This document shows positions 1-11,211 of a stretch of DNA of 64,000 nucleotides, piece after piece. How positions within the stretch are numbered: the stretch's first letter is position 1; the number at the start of each line of letters is the position of its first letter. Origin of the DNA: Metarhizium brunneum (taxonomy: Eukaryota; Ascomycota; Sordariomycetes; Hypocreales; Clavicipitaceae); assembly GCF_013426205.1 (NCBI RefSeq), contig NC_089422.1, positions 2,790,001-2,854,000 on the forward strand. Reading direction: 5' to 3'. The position numbers and the translations under genes were made by a program. The notes under the pieces were generated by a model. That model was not told where the DNA came from. It did no database searches and saw only the letters and a list, made by a program, of their open reading frames with translations.

Positions 1-1506
1 GCAGCCCTGTGTAAAGTAGCCAAGTAATTTTCACCCAACATCTGAAGTACGGGGTAGTCTTTCTATTTTCAATTGGCAAAGCAATTTTGCCGCTGTGAGA
101 GAGTGCCACTTGGCAAACAGCAGACGTGTAGCCGATATTAAAGCAAGAACTCAGCTCTCATACTTTATAGGTTTTCTTGAGATATTTCTAACCCGGTGAA
201 TCGTACTTTCATCATTGTTCTTGTTGCTTATCTGAATATGAGTGAGTAGTAAGTACCTTACCCGGCTGCTGGCAAGCTTCGGGCAATGCTTGTAGTAGAA
301 ATCTGGAAAACTGGACCGGACTACTTGGTTGGAAACTCACATTTTATACGTGAACAGGATAATTTAATTCCCCGCATAAGACAATAGCCCACAAATCTAG
401 CTCAACTTGTTGAAACGAAAAGTTATCTACACCAATGACGTCATTTCCACTATTCGCACTTGTAGACGACAATTGTCTTTTAGTCTTACTCAAGCCCTAA
501 TCAAGACAAGCTCTTTATATCGCGCCACCCTTTATTACAGCAAGCTCCAAAGTCAACCATTTCTCGCGTCTATAAATTTAGAAGAACATCCAGCGCCAAT
601 ACATCAGGTTTACCAAGTTTAATTTTTTTCATCCTGTCCTGATTATCATGCACGCGCATCAGGTAAGGCCAATAAAGTTTAACTATATAGTTAGTTGTAG
701 CTAGACCAGGGAACTATGATACTCCGCGTTATGATACCGAGTATAGAAGAGGCGCGTACACGTGCGAGGAAGGCAATCTCGCGATAGCCTCAGCCACTGC
801 AAAAGATGACCCGACATAACCAGTGGCGGATAAAGTGGGACTCGATAGTTGCGGTTAAACATCGGGCGAGTTCAAATTTCACAACACTAACATTGAAAAG
901 ACCAGCATGCTCCAGCAGGCCAACTGAGCGTCTGAGCGCCTGAGCGCCTGAGCAGCGTCCCCTCACTGCCCTCAGCGGCCCCCTTCCCAGCCACTCCTCT
1001 CTTTGCCCAGCACCATGTTGAGCTGCACTGGTTGAACTCTTTCGCCGTGCTGCTAATTCGCCTGCTGTGATTTGCCGCGACTCCCTATTATAGCGGAGCC
1101 TGGATGTCTGAGACCTGTGCTTGTTCACTCTCGGATTGATAGGCGATAGAGGAAAGCACTGGCTAGGAGAGGCTACCTCTCGTTCAATGTTCCCGTCAAA
1201 TGGATTTCTGGCCCAGATAATAGCCATTCAAAGTTGACCAAGAACTCGCTCTCGAGCTCGGATTCTCCGCCGCCGCCTGGCTCCCCAAGTGCTCCAGTCC
1301 GACGTCACTGTGCTGCATTATTCTTTGTATTCACCTTGCGGCCTCTTTGCTCTCCCTCCTCCCATTGCACCAACCACCGCTTGTGTCCTACGATGCTGTT
1401 ACAAGAATAAATCGCCAATTCCACCACGCGAGAGCGACCGTTGCATCCAATCCCCCGTCGCTGCCCCTAGCTGCACGACGCCGCTCGCATCCTCGATGCC
1501 GTCGTC
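1..1506. other. Intergenic region at left edge, upstream of the carrier gene
   Basis: I see no supportable gene here. Short open frames on both strands begin at non-ATG codons or have no recognisable content. Bases about 925-955 hold a short tandem of a CTGAGCGC-like unit (three to four imperfect copies). The last few hundred bases before 1507 are pyrimidine-rich, which fits a fungal promoter and 5' leader for the downstream carrier gene. Confidence 0.5.
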
Positions 1507-4177
1507 ATGAGCGCCACCAAATTGGTCTCGGACGCCGAGCGACGGTTTGGAGAGTCGCCCAACGAACGCGATGCCAGAGTTGAGCGTCTCTGGTCCAGAT
1601 TGGACCCTACCGGCAAGGGAGAATTGGACTTGAAGGGCCTGCAGAAGGGTTTTAGGCGCATTGATCACCGTGAGCCTGCATCCAACCATATTGTCGCTTT
1701 CGGCATGCGCGGGAGCTTTGTTCGCTGACCCTGGACGCATGTGCGCGCACCAAACAGCTCTGAAGAATGCCAACGAGTTGTTGAAACAGATTATGAAGGA
1801 GGTCGATACGAACCACGATGGCAAAATTCAATACGAAGGTATGCTTTGCCGCCTCGAGATGCCGTTTCAATTTTTTTTCTCTCCCTTCTTCTTTCTTCTC
1901 CCCTCCTTGTCCAGCAGCTACCATGTCCCCACTGCAAACCCAGAACCGCGCCGCGAGCTTCAAGCTCTGGCAGTGAGCACGATAAGCTAATGTTTACACT
2001 CGTCAACTTGTAGAGTTTCGCAAATTCGTCGAGAAAACCGAGCGACAGTTGTTCTTACTCTTTCAAGCCATCGATAAGGATGGCAACGGCAAACTCGACT
2101 CCGCCGAGCTCCAAACCGCCTTTCGCACAGCCGGCCTGAGCGTTTCAAACCGTCGAGTTGCCGACTTCTTCCACGACTTGGATAGGAACAATGATGGATT
2201 TGTCAGTTTTGAAGAATGGCGGTAAGTCATCTCTTGAGCTTGACTGCCTACTGCGGGCTTATGCGACCCTTCCTGTGGTGATTTGTACCCTGGAGAGCAA
2301 GGTCACTCGCCATCTGCCATGACATTCAAGTCATGTGCCCAAGTGAGCCCTTGGTGATGAGGTCGTGGGGCAGCGTCACTCACCGCACCATCAGTTTCAC
2401 TTGTCCATTCTCGCAGTCTGTCTTCATTCCATTGGCACAAGACGGAACCCAGTGACCTTCAAGCAAAACCAACAAAATGGCGTGCAGCACTGATGCTTCC
2501 ACAGAAACTTTCTCCTGTTCATGCCAGCCTGTGAACACGACTCCCGACTCCAAGCCGTCCTATCCTACTATGACTCCGTCGTCAATGTCACACCGGAGGG
2601 AGATTCTCTTGTCAGCGACGAAACTTTGGAAGGTCTAGGTACGGATGAGTTATCCTCTAGCTCCCTTTTCTATTCTCTTTTCGGCTCTCTCGTTAGGGTC
2701 GCGTCTCCTTTACCTCCTGCGACAATACCACCTGGGTCTCCTGCAGCTCCCGCACAAGACAACGACCCGACAAGTATAGATGCAGACTTGAAAACAGACG
2801 CTGTGGAGGTCCTATCACAACCTGGAGCGAACGCCGTGGCGAGTGCAGATGAAGACGGCGACAGTATCCCACATCAGACTACACAGCGGCGACGGTTAGT
2901 CGCAACAAAACCCACACGATTGGAGCCTTCAAAGCCCACACAGTCTATACAGCGCGTTGGCGATGGCACCTCGGAACAGCTCATGGAAGAACCACCACAA
3001 TCTTCGGCAGGAGTTGAGAGCAGGCCCCAAAAGAAGTTCAAACTGACACATTTTGCTCCTGATCCAGGTTACTTCCTAGCGGGTGCCATCGCCGGCGGAG
3101 TCTCTCGTACGGCCACCGCGCCGCTTGACCGATTAAAGGTCTATCTGTTGGTCAACACCAGCACTAGCTCCGAGACTGCGGTAGCCGCTATTAAGCAAGG
3201 TCGCCCTATTGCGGCGGTAAAGAACGCGCTTAGACCTATCAGCAATGCCGTTAAAGATCTGTTTCGCAACGGCGGCATCCGAAGTTTCTTTGCCGGTGAG
3301 TTGCGGTTGGGCGGGCTGATTGTTACATGGCGGTAAATGCTGACATGCGCCGCTTTGCAGGTAACGGTCTGAACGTGCTCAAAATCATGCCCGAGACGGC
3401 CATCAAATTTGGGTCGTACGAAGCAGCCAAGCGGGCTCTGGCCAATTTTGAAGGCCATGGTGACCCCAGACATATCAACTCGTATTCAAAATTCACCGCA
3501 GGCGGTGTTGCTGGCATGATTGCACAGTAAGTTTTGAATGGTCTCTTGGTCGAAACGGAGCAATGTCTCAAATCCGGTTCATATTGGATTGTGCTAACTA
3601 ACCGCGTGCGTGCTTGCGTGGTAGGTTTTGCGTTTATCCACTAGATACCCTAAAATTTCGCTTACAGTGTGAGACTGTTAAGGGAGGACTCACGGGCAGC
3701 GCATTGGTCCGCCAGACGGCTGTTAAGATGTATGCTGATGGCGGCATTCGAGCGTGTTACCGTGGTGTGACCATGGGTCTCGTGGGCATGTTCCCGTACA
3801 GTGCCATAGACATGGCCATGTTTGAGCTGCTCAAAAACTCATATCGAACGTACTACGCTAGGCATTCCGGTTGTCATGAGGAGGATGCTAACCCTGGCAA
3901 CATTGCCACAGGCATGATCGGAGCGACATCTGGGGCGATTGGTGCGACGGTTGTATACCCGCTCAATGTGGTACGAACACGATTGCAGACACAAGGAACC
4001 GTGATGCACCGAGCGACGTATACTGGTATATGGGATGTGACTCAAAAGACCATTCAAAAGGAGGGATATCGTGGTCTGTATAAGGGATTGACGCCGAACT
4101 TGCTCAAGGTTGCACCTGCATTGAGCATCACGTGGGTGGTGTATGAGAATTCAAAGTCTGTCCTCGGGCTACATTGA
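1507..4177 (+). CDS. EF-hand mitochondrial carrier, ATP-Mg/phosphate type (Sal1/SCaMC-like)
   Basis: Six exons: 1507-1669, 1758-1838, 2014-2221, 2505-3295, 3361-3526 and 3625-4177, giving 653 aa. The N-terminal third has four EF-hand loops: a degenerate one near residue 33 (DPTGKGELD) and three good ones at about 71 (DTNHDGKIQYEE), 102 (DKDGNGKLDSAE) and 138 (DRNNDGFVSFEE). A long, low-complexity Ser/Pro/Glu-rich linker (about 160-335) follows. Three mitochondrial carrier repeats come next, with signatures PLDRLK, PLDTLK and PLNVVR, the last being a relaxed form of PxDxxR. This architecture is that of Ca2+-regulated inner-membrane carriers exchanging ATP-Mg or ADP for phosphate; the substrate is inferred from the family. 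All joins keep the frame and use GT-AG introns. The linker is longer than in yeast Sal1. Assignment to the family is firm, exact orthology less so. Confidence 0.92.
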
Positions 4178-6128
4178 GAATCATTTGAGAGGCGAGGAGC
4201 CGATCGAGAAAAGTGGACGTATGAGAAGAAAAACCAACCGGCTTCGCGTCGGGGGACGTGGCCCGGCGACTGCCCGCTGCCTTGTCCTTGCGGGCAGACC
4301 TTCTTTGGGACAGCATATTTCCTTTGTCGAAACAGTGATAGGCTGTGTGGTGGCTGGCTATGACTTGACCGGAAGGCATACACTGTTAGAGGGGAGGGAA
4401 CTCATGGCTCATTTGTTTCAAGCTCTGGAAAGCCCTTTTCTGGGCAAAGACGTCAGCAAAGGCTAGGCTCTTAGAGGAACAGGATATATCCGAGGAGGAC
4501 GGAAACAAAAACACACGAACCTAGTAGAATTCGACATGGTCGACATCCAAGAAGCATATAGGCACGATGGCATGATAGCGTGCTTGTCAGGGCATATAAA
4601 CTGTGCAAAGTAGCACGCAATGATAATTTTTATATCTTTCAGACTTTACGCTTGCACGATACTTGTATCATGCGTGTAATTTCATTTGACTACAGAGCGA
4701 AACAATTAAATCTTAATATCTTTCAGACTTTGAGACACCGGCTTGGCCATCGGCCGAAAGTGGGTACGCGTCCCGGAGTGCCGTTGTCGGGTAAGGCAAC
4801 CGGACCCGAGATGGGGCCAGTATTGCTTGTTGTGCCCGACCGAAAAAGCAGCATGCGCTGTAGATGCCATACAAGATGCCATATACGTCTGAGGTGACTA
4901 ATCGCTGCAGTAATCTCATGGGCTCTTCTCTGGGCCTCGCACCATCCAAAGAGGAGGTATACGTTGCTGCCGGGGTGTGGTCGTTTTGGAGCGGAAGACG
5001 ACGCCATGAGCGTAATTTGTTGCGTGCGCGCTGACGAGGCTTCAGCACGGAAACGGGTACCGGGACCGTAAAGAGGAAAGACAGCGGGGGAGCGACGATG
5101 GCGCTGACAGGGCCCCGAGATGTTAGCTCAGATTTGGCGCCTTCTGCAGAGCTTGTCTGTGGAGCGATGGGGTGTTGAGGCTCATCATGGCAACGTGAGG
5201 CTTGGGACTTTTGGTCTGCCGGTCCAGTTTGGGTTGGTGCCCTGTTGGTCGTTTCAATGCTGGTAGTTGGGAAAACGGTGATGGGGCGCGAGTGCTTTTG
5301 TTTCGCTGACTGTTGGCATATGATTACCAGATATACCGAATTGGTACTATTTGAATACCTATTCGGATGGTCGAGATGAATTAAAAAGATGCTTTCGTCT
5401 AGAATTGCGGCTTTGGCTAGCATCGACGTTGTTAATATGGAAACCGTCTGGAGAAATTGATGGTGTTTTGTTGGGGTCTGGGGTCGACTGTAGTACTACG
5501 TCGTCTGCAGTCAAGAGTCAGCCAACGTGGGGTCATAAGGCGACAGGATTGCTCTAGACAAAAGAACCCGGAAGAGTTCTTAGGGGTGTTAGTCTTGCTT
5601 ACCCCCATGCTTTTCGAATGCGGTTGTTTTTTGCGACACCTTCATGGCTGTCTTGTGCTGGTTGAAGGGTAAAGGCGTTGCTACTTTGCCGGACACGCTG
5701 GATTGTTGCCCTCCCGCCCATTACTGACATTTGGACGGATATTCGAGTTTCCGGCCCTGAAGGTTCAGCGTCTCGTACACATAGGCCGAGACCGACACGC
5801 TCAGGACAGATTCAAGACCTACATTCGGCTGCAAGCGATATTCGAAGCATTCAAACCGTTGGAGGTGTTGAACGGACTGGTTGCTCCAATTTGGAAGTCG
5901 CGCCCGAGCAAAGCGCCTTCCCCAGATACACCCCGAATCACAGTCAACATCGTCAGCTTTATTCTACTCTGACTCCCCCTCCCGAGTCCTTTCCCTTCTT
6001 CCCGCTGCATTAGTCGACAACTTACGACTGCAATTTCGATCCCTTTTTGTCTCCATCCCGTGCCCGAACAATTTCGAGTGGCCTGCCACTGGGACTGGCT
6101 TGGCCTGACCTGATCTGAGCCGCAAAGC
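4178..6128. other. Intergenic region between carrier and DUF4097-like gene
   Basis: No convincing gene. A 236-codon open frame on the minus strand (4713-5423) and an overlapping 94-codon one (4723-5007) both begin with ATG. Their translations are rich in Pro/Ser/Arg, match no family I know and lie in each other's shadow. The 3' end of the carrier transcript should lie just after 4177. The stretch 5950-6128 is pyrimidine-rich and probably is the leader of the next gene. Confidence 0.4.
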
Positions 6129-8848
6129 ATGCCAGCTCCGTACGCTGACAACATGTACTCCGACATGGGCCACGACGCCGCCTCCGCTGCTGGTGACGAC
6201 CATGAGAACCGTGATGAAGCCTTGTCACCCACTGACGGCTACTTCCACGCGTCGGAGTCCTCGGGCGCGGCGTCATCTTCTCACCATGTCCCCGACCGAC
6301 CGTACCAGCAACACCCCGCCGTGACATGGCAGCAGCATCACCAGCTGCAGCGACCGCAACGCACATCATCCCATGTACCTGTCGTGCCCAATGTCCTTGT
6401 CGAAGATCCCACATTGCGGCATGAGAGCGCTGCAAAGGCAAAGGAGGCCGAAGAGGAGCGCTGGATAAATAACGGCGCCAGTCAGGCCTCTCCTGAAGCA
6501 GCCTTCACACCACACATGGGAAGCAACGTCATATCTCAAGGAATGCACCACGGTGCGTCTGCCTCCTTGGACACGTACATGGGCAATAACCAGACGACAA
6601 CAGCTACGCCAGCTAGCCCTACAGTCGTCACCTCGCCCCTCCATCATCACAGGCGTAGCGTCGAAGAAGACGGCCCCCTTCTCTACACCGGCCACAGTAC
6701 CCGTCTCCCCTATTCTCACACTCCCTTCGAGACAGCAGCTTCAGCAACGTCAACTTCCTTAAATCAGCCCACGCCTCAGTCTCAGACGCATCATCAGAAC
6801 CATCTGGACGCGCCACCTGCCTACTCACCCTCTCCATCATCACCCTCGGCTGGCCATTCCCAAGACTACCGGACATTTGCACCTCCCTCATCTGGTAGCA
6901 ACAACGTCAACCCGGACGTCAATCAGGACACAATGGGCATCCCTGAAGAACATCAGGCACTGCTGCCTCGTCAGCCTGAGTCTATGGGGGGCTCACCCAA
7001 CGGCCCCCCTGCCTCTCGATGGCAGCGAGTTAAAAACGCTGTTCATTCTCCCAACACCAGAAAGAATATTCGAACACTTCTTGGCATTGCTGTCGTCTTA
7101 TCTATTTTCTTTGCCATCTTTGGAAGTATATCTTTGAGCAGCGGCGGATCTCAACATTCCAAAGTGAGTAAAGCTTGAGCTTCATGTCGCAACGGCCTGT
7201 GCTGCCCAACCCTTTCACACGGCCAGTCAGTCATATTTCAGTTGTAAATGCAGCGATATGGGGTGTTACTACATTTGGCGCTCACATACAAGACCCAACT
7301 TCGACTTTGCCAAACCTGCCTATTTGTCCCTGAACACAAGCACACACAAGCACACCCACACCCACACATTGAAACACAAATCACCTACACAACTACATGT
7401 GGACATCATCCGTCCCGCCTCCGACCACATATGCTCATCATCACATAATTGCCTTGCTAACTGGCTCATTTGTCCGTCTCTAGATCCCTAAAATTATCGA
7501 CAACGACCCAGTCAAAGAACCAGGCATGGGTGGCGAACGTGATCTTGAGTGGAGGCCCAGTGGTTCCTGCAGAAACACGCCTCACAAATTTGACAAGTCT
7601 ATTACATCGCTTCAGTACGGCAGTGGCTTTTCTTTGGACATTGTACAGAGACTGGAGAGAAACGGCTACAGGGGAGGTCGTCAGCCTAATGTTTCTGGAC
7701 AACTCTTACTTCGCCCAACCAAAGAATCAGGAGGCAGTGTCGAGATTGAGATCATCTCTAATGATGAGAGGCTAAGACCCAGTACCGAGATTCACGTGGA
7801 CGATGGTCATCAATCCATCGAAATTATTTCTCCCCGGGCTCTTGACTGGTGGGACTACTCCGGTGCTACCCCTTGCATCCAAATGCGTGTCACTGTCTAT
7901 GTGCCTCACAATGCCTATCTTGATAACCTTAAACTTGACCTTGTTCATCTTGACGTGGACATCATTGAGGGCCTTGTTATGGGCGTCGTGGACGGTCCCA
8001 CCATTAAAACTGTTGTTGGCGACGTCAACACTCCCCGCGCCAGTAATATCGACGACGATGTCGCGCCATACTCGGTACAATCGCGACGAATCATCATTGA
8101 GACTGTCAGTGGCAACATCAAGGGCTGGTTCCCTCTCTATGATCTTCTTCAGGTCAAGTCTTCTTCTGGAGATGTTGAAGCCCAAGTTGCCCCCAAGGCT
8201 TCTGACAAGAAATCCGGCAACCAAGCTACGCTCAAGGTTGAATCAATCTCCGGGGATGTCAAACTTGAGGAGCCGTTGACATCTACTGTCAGGAGTGGAA
8301 AGCTAGGAAAGAAGATCCCACCCCGCGATTACCAGGTCGAGATTGGCACGACATCCGGAGGCATCACCGCCACCGTTGTCATGACATCTTCCGCCAAGAT
8401 TGGCTCTGTTTCTGGCGACCTGAATCTCAACGTGCTGCCCTTGGTCACCAAGAGCTCCGATAAGACGAGCTTCAGCACTGACACCAAGAGCGGATTTACC
8501 AATGTCAATATTTACGAAGCGGTGGCAATGGAGCTATCTGACAACGCCAAGTCCCACGTAAAAGACTTTGAAATTCGCAGAACCGGCCGCCCAGCTCTCT
8601 ACAACTTTGATAGCAAGCATTCTTCCATTAGTGGTGATTTCAAGCTTTACTATCCCGCTGCTTGGGTGGGGAAATTCCGCGCCGAGAGCATGTCTGGAGA
8701 TATTTCCGTGTCTGGTCAAGGTGTCAGGATTACTCGACGAAGTCGTGGCTTCGGAAAGATTGTAGAGGGCGAAAAAGGCGATGGCGCGTCATTTATAAAG
8801 ATGGGTACTGTGTCTGGCGCCGTGCGGCTTCAGGTTGGCAAGGAGTAG
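6129..8848 (+). CDS. Single-pass membrane protein with DUF4097-like beta-repeat ectodomain
   Basis: Two exons, 6129-7163 and 7484-8848, encode 799 aa; the 320-bp intron has GTGAGT...CTAG ends and keeps the frame. Residues 1 to about 310 are a low-complexity His/Ser/Pro/Gln-rich tail. One hydrophobic segment follows near residues 317-340 (LLGIAVVLSIFFAIFG). The C-terminal 450 residues contain many short beta-strand repeats with the core SGxhxh: TVSGNIKG, SSSGDVEA, SISGDVKL, SVSGDLNL, SISGDFKL, SMSGDISV and TVSGAVRL. This is the pattern of the DUF4097/putative-adhesin beta-helix fold. With no N-terminal signal peptide, a type II orientation with the repeats outside is likely, but that is inference. 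Function is unknown in fungi; a cell-surface or endomembrane role is possible. Confidence 0.8.
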
Positions 8849-9606
8849 GTTGAAAACAAATCATGGTTAGGATTTGAAGTAATATGAATGGAAATTTGAT
8901 ACTGAAAGTGTACAGCACGTAGGTACTGCTGTATACACGATGATGTGGCAAGCATGGGAATATAGGAGCTATTGGTGTTGTCTATGAGATTAGTGTGGAA
9001 TACCTAGTATCTTATGAAGTCGCAAGGCTTGTTGTACCTGGTGGTGAATCCAAATATGTCTTTGAGAGTTGTAAGCTGCGACTGCGTCATCATCAACGTA
9101 ATGCCATTTCGGACATGAACATGGCACATCACCCGGTCACTACCAGCTGATCATCTCCAAGACTGACACCGCTCTCAAAACAAGAAATTAAACTGCAATT
9201 TGTGTCCCAATTATACTGTCATTATTCATGCATCTTCATAATCATATTCATATTCCTATCGCAGCTTTGCATCCCAATGCAGGCACAGCCCTCTATGTAC
9301 ATATACAGACATTGCTAAAGTGACATGGATAAAATGTAAAAAAAAATAGAAACAGAGATTCAGCCTGGAAAGGGTATCCTGGTAAGTAATTATAGCGTAT
9401 GTAACAAATGTGCCCCTTGGGCAGCTGGTTACACTATTTTCATGCTGATGATATATATATCTGTCGTTAGGTTTGGATATAGAGATGCTGGCTACCCAAA
9501 AGTGGGAAAAGTAAAAGCAGCAAATGCAAGATCCTAAAAAAAAAGAGAGGGAAGAAGGCGAGCACTTGATCATCCGGGCATCTGATTAGCGATAGAGACG
9601 CCGGAA
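8849..9606. other. Convergent intergenic region
   Basis: This 0.76-kb AT-rich stretch separates two converging genes and should carry both 3' untranslated regions. I see no gene in it. A homopurine A-run lies near 9339-9346 and another at about 9536-9545. Confidence 0.5.
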
Positions 9607-11211
9607 TTATCCTTCTACAGGCCATGGGAGATCACGGTTGCCTACAGCCGTGCAAGTCAGGTAGCTTATTCCCTCAGAGGTCCTGCTCGGGCCGGCCAAG
9701 TCGAGCTCTAGCCCGCTTCCAAGAAGGGGACGAACAAGGTCTCGTGCCATGGCCTTCATTTCATCCATGCGTTTCTCGAACCGGCGTAGGTTGTCACGAC
9801 GATACAGCTCCGGTGTGAGTTTCAAGAACCTCTTGCAGTCCTCATGGTTAAGAAATGTGCTTGGGTTTCCAGACCCCAGGGTCCGATAGGCCCGCCCAAT
9901 AGAGGTCAGTGGTGGGACCGGCGGTGGTGGAGCGGGAGGGTTGTTGCTGCTTCGGCTGTTGCCATGTCGTTCAGGTGATGGCTGAGGAGATGTGTTATCC
10001 GCAAGCCATTGACGGAAGAGACTCACCACAAGCCAATCGAGGTAGTTGTTCCCAGGAGTGACACGCTCTCCTTTTGCACCGGTGAGAGTGAGCCGAAAGA
10101 GACGCCCCTCTACTCGGCTGATGATTTCCTCAAGCTCGTCTACTTTGTCCTCGATGATGTCGAGAACAACATCGGGAAGCGCAGCACGAATACTGCGCTC
10201 CCCCACCGGCCATTGGCCAACAACATGAATCAGGGCTTCCTGAAAAATAACTTTGCTTCGAGCAAGATACCCCAGGCGCAGGTACGAAATCGGGTATTTC
10301 GCGATTTGCTTCCATAGCCGGGATTGGAACTGAAGCAAGTGGTGGTCGACCCGAGGCCCGACCACGGCCAAAGCGTCGTACTGGTCAGCCAGAGCTAGGA
10401 GCGACTTGCACTGGACATAGGCATCTGCGACATTCACACCATCCAACACAGGGGAGTAGTTGTAAAATATGCGAAACAGGTTATCGTAGTCGCGTAGGAG
10501 GTCTTCGTCTTCCTGGGACATGCTGGGAGTCACCGCTAGGTTGGCAACAGAGCGCGAGAAGGAGACATGGTTGGTGGTGGGTGGGCCATGTTTTGATCGC
10601 GAAGCGGACTTGGTGTTCGACCCAGAAGCCGAGCCGAATAGTGAAGGAAATGACGGATGCGAGTCTTCTGACGGTGTTGTCTCTTCCTTTTGAACCAACA
10701 TGGGAATATCGCCCTCGCCAACACCACTGTCTAGTTCATACCTCCACCTCTTTCTTGGGGCCGAACCACCAGATCCAGGAACACCACTAACAGCGAACCG
10801 GTCCGAGTCACTGCTGTCCAACGTAGACGGCGGCTCCTCACCGATACGGGCCAGTTCATTACCTCCCGCCAGCAGTGGCCGCGCTTTGGACCACTCCATG
10901 GAAGTACTCGCTTCGAAGAATCCACTACACCTTGTCAAGGTGTGCCGGTGTAGGAGGTAGCGTTGCGTAGTGGTGTCAGCACCTGCCCCGAGGCGGATGA
11001 GGATCTCGACATCGCCGCTGTGCGCAAAAACGGGAAATTCATTCTGAGGAGCATAGGAACGACCGCCAGTGTGTGAACGGTTGTATCGCTTGGTGCGGGA
11101 GAGCGATGGTCGCGAGACGACAGATGCAGAAGAATACTGGTGTCCACGACGTGATGAGACATTGGAAGCTGTGTTGGAGCCTGAAGAGGGCTGGTCTGGT
11201 TGGGACACCAT
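9607..11211 (-). CDS. BTB/POZ domain protein with long internal insertion
   Basis: A single exon encodes 534 aa from an ATG at 11211; the same frame stays open upstream but has no further ATG before a GTG. The N-terminal 45 residues are Ser-rich and disordered. The first half of a BTB fold then appears (GDVEILIRLG, then YLLHRHTLTRCSGFFEAS). It is interrupted by roughly 150 residues of low-complexity Ser/Asp/Gly sequence. The second half resumes with NLFRIFYNYSPVL and ADAYVQCKSLLALADQYDA, typical of the later BTB helices. The C-terminal 200 residues are largely helical, with a Pro-rich patch (APPPPVPPL) around residue 420. Related fungal proteins are annotated only as BTB proteins. Such proteins often act as dimerising adaptors, including for cullin-3 ligases; I see nothing that fixes the partner. 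Confidence 0.82.
   Translation of the reverse strand: MVSQPDQPSSGSNTASNVSSRRGHQYSSASVVSRPSLSRTKRYNRSHTGGRSYAPQNEFPVFAHSGDVEILIRLGAGADTTTQRYLLHRHTLTRCSGFFEASTSMEWSKARPLLAGGNELARIGEEPPSTLDSSDSDRFAVSGVPGSGGSAPRKRWRYELDSGVGEGDIPMLVQKEETTPSEDSHPSFPSLFGSASGSNTKSASRSKHGPPTTNHVSFSRSVANLAVTPSMSQEDEDLLRDYDNLFRIFYNYSPVLDGVNVADAYVQCKSLLALADQYDALAVVGPRVDHHLLQFQSRLWKQIAKYPISYLRLGYLARSKVIFQEALIHVVGQWPVGERSIRAALPDVVLDIIEDKVDELEEIISRVEGRLFRLTLTGAKGERVTPGNNYLDWLVVSLFRQWLADNTSPQPSPERHGNSRSSNNPPAPPPPVPPLTSIGRAYRTLGSGNPSTFLNHEDCKRFLKLTPELYRRDNLRRFEKRMDEMKAMARDLVRPLLGSGLELDLAGPSRTSEGISYLTCTAVGNRDLPWPVEG

Noticed and set aside
4713..5423. 236-codon minus-strand open frame
   Set aside because: It starts with ATG, but the translation has biased composition, no recognisable domain, and overlaps another frame of similar quality. 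Not strong enough to call.
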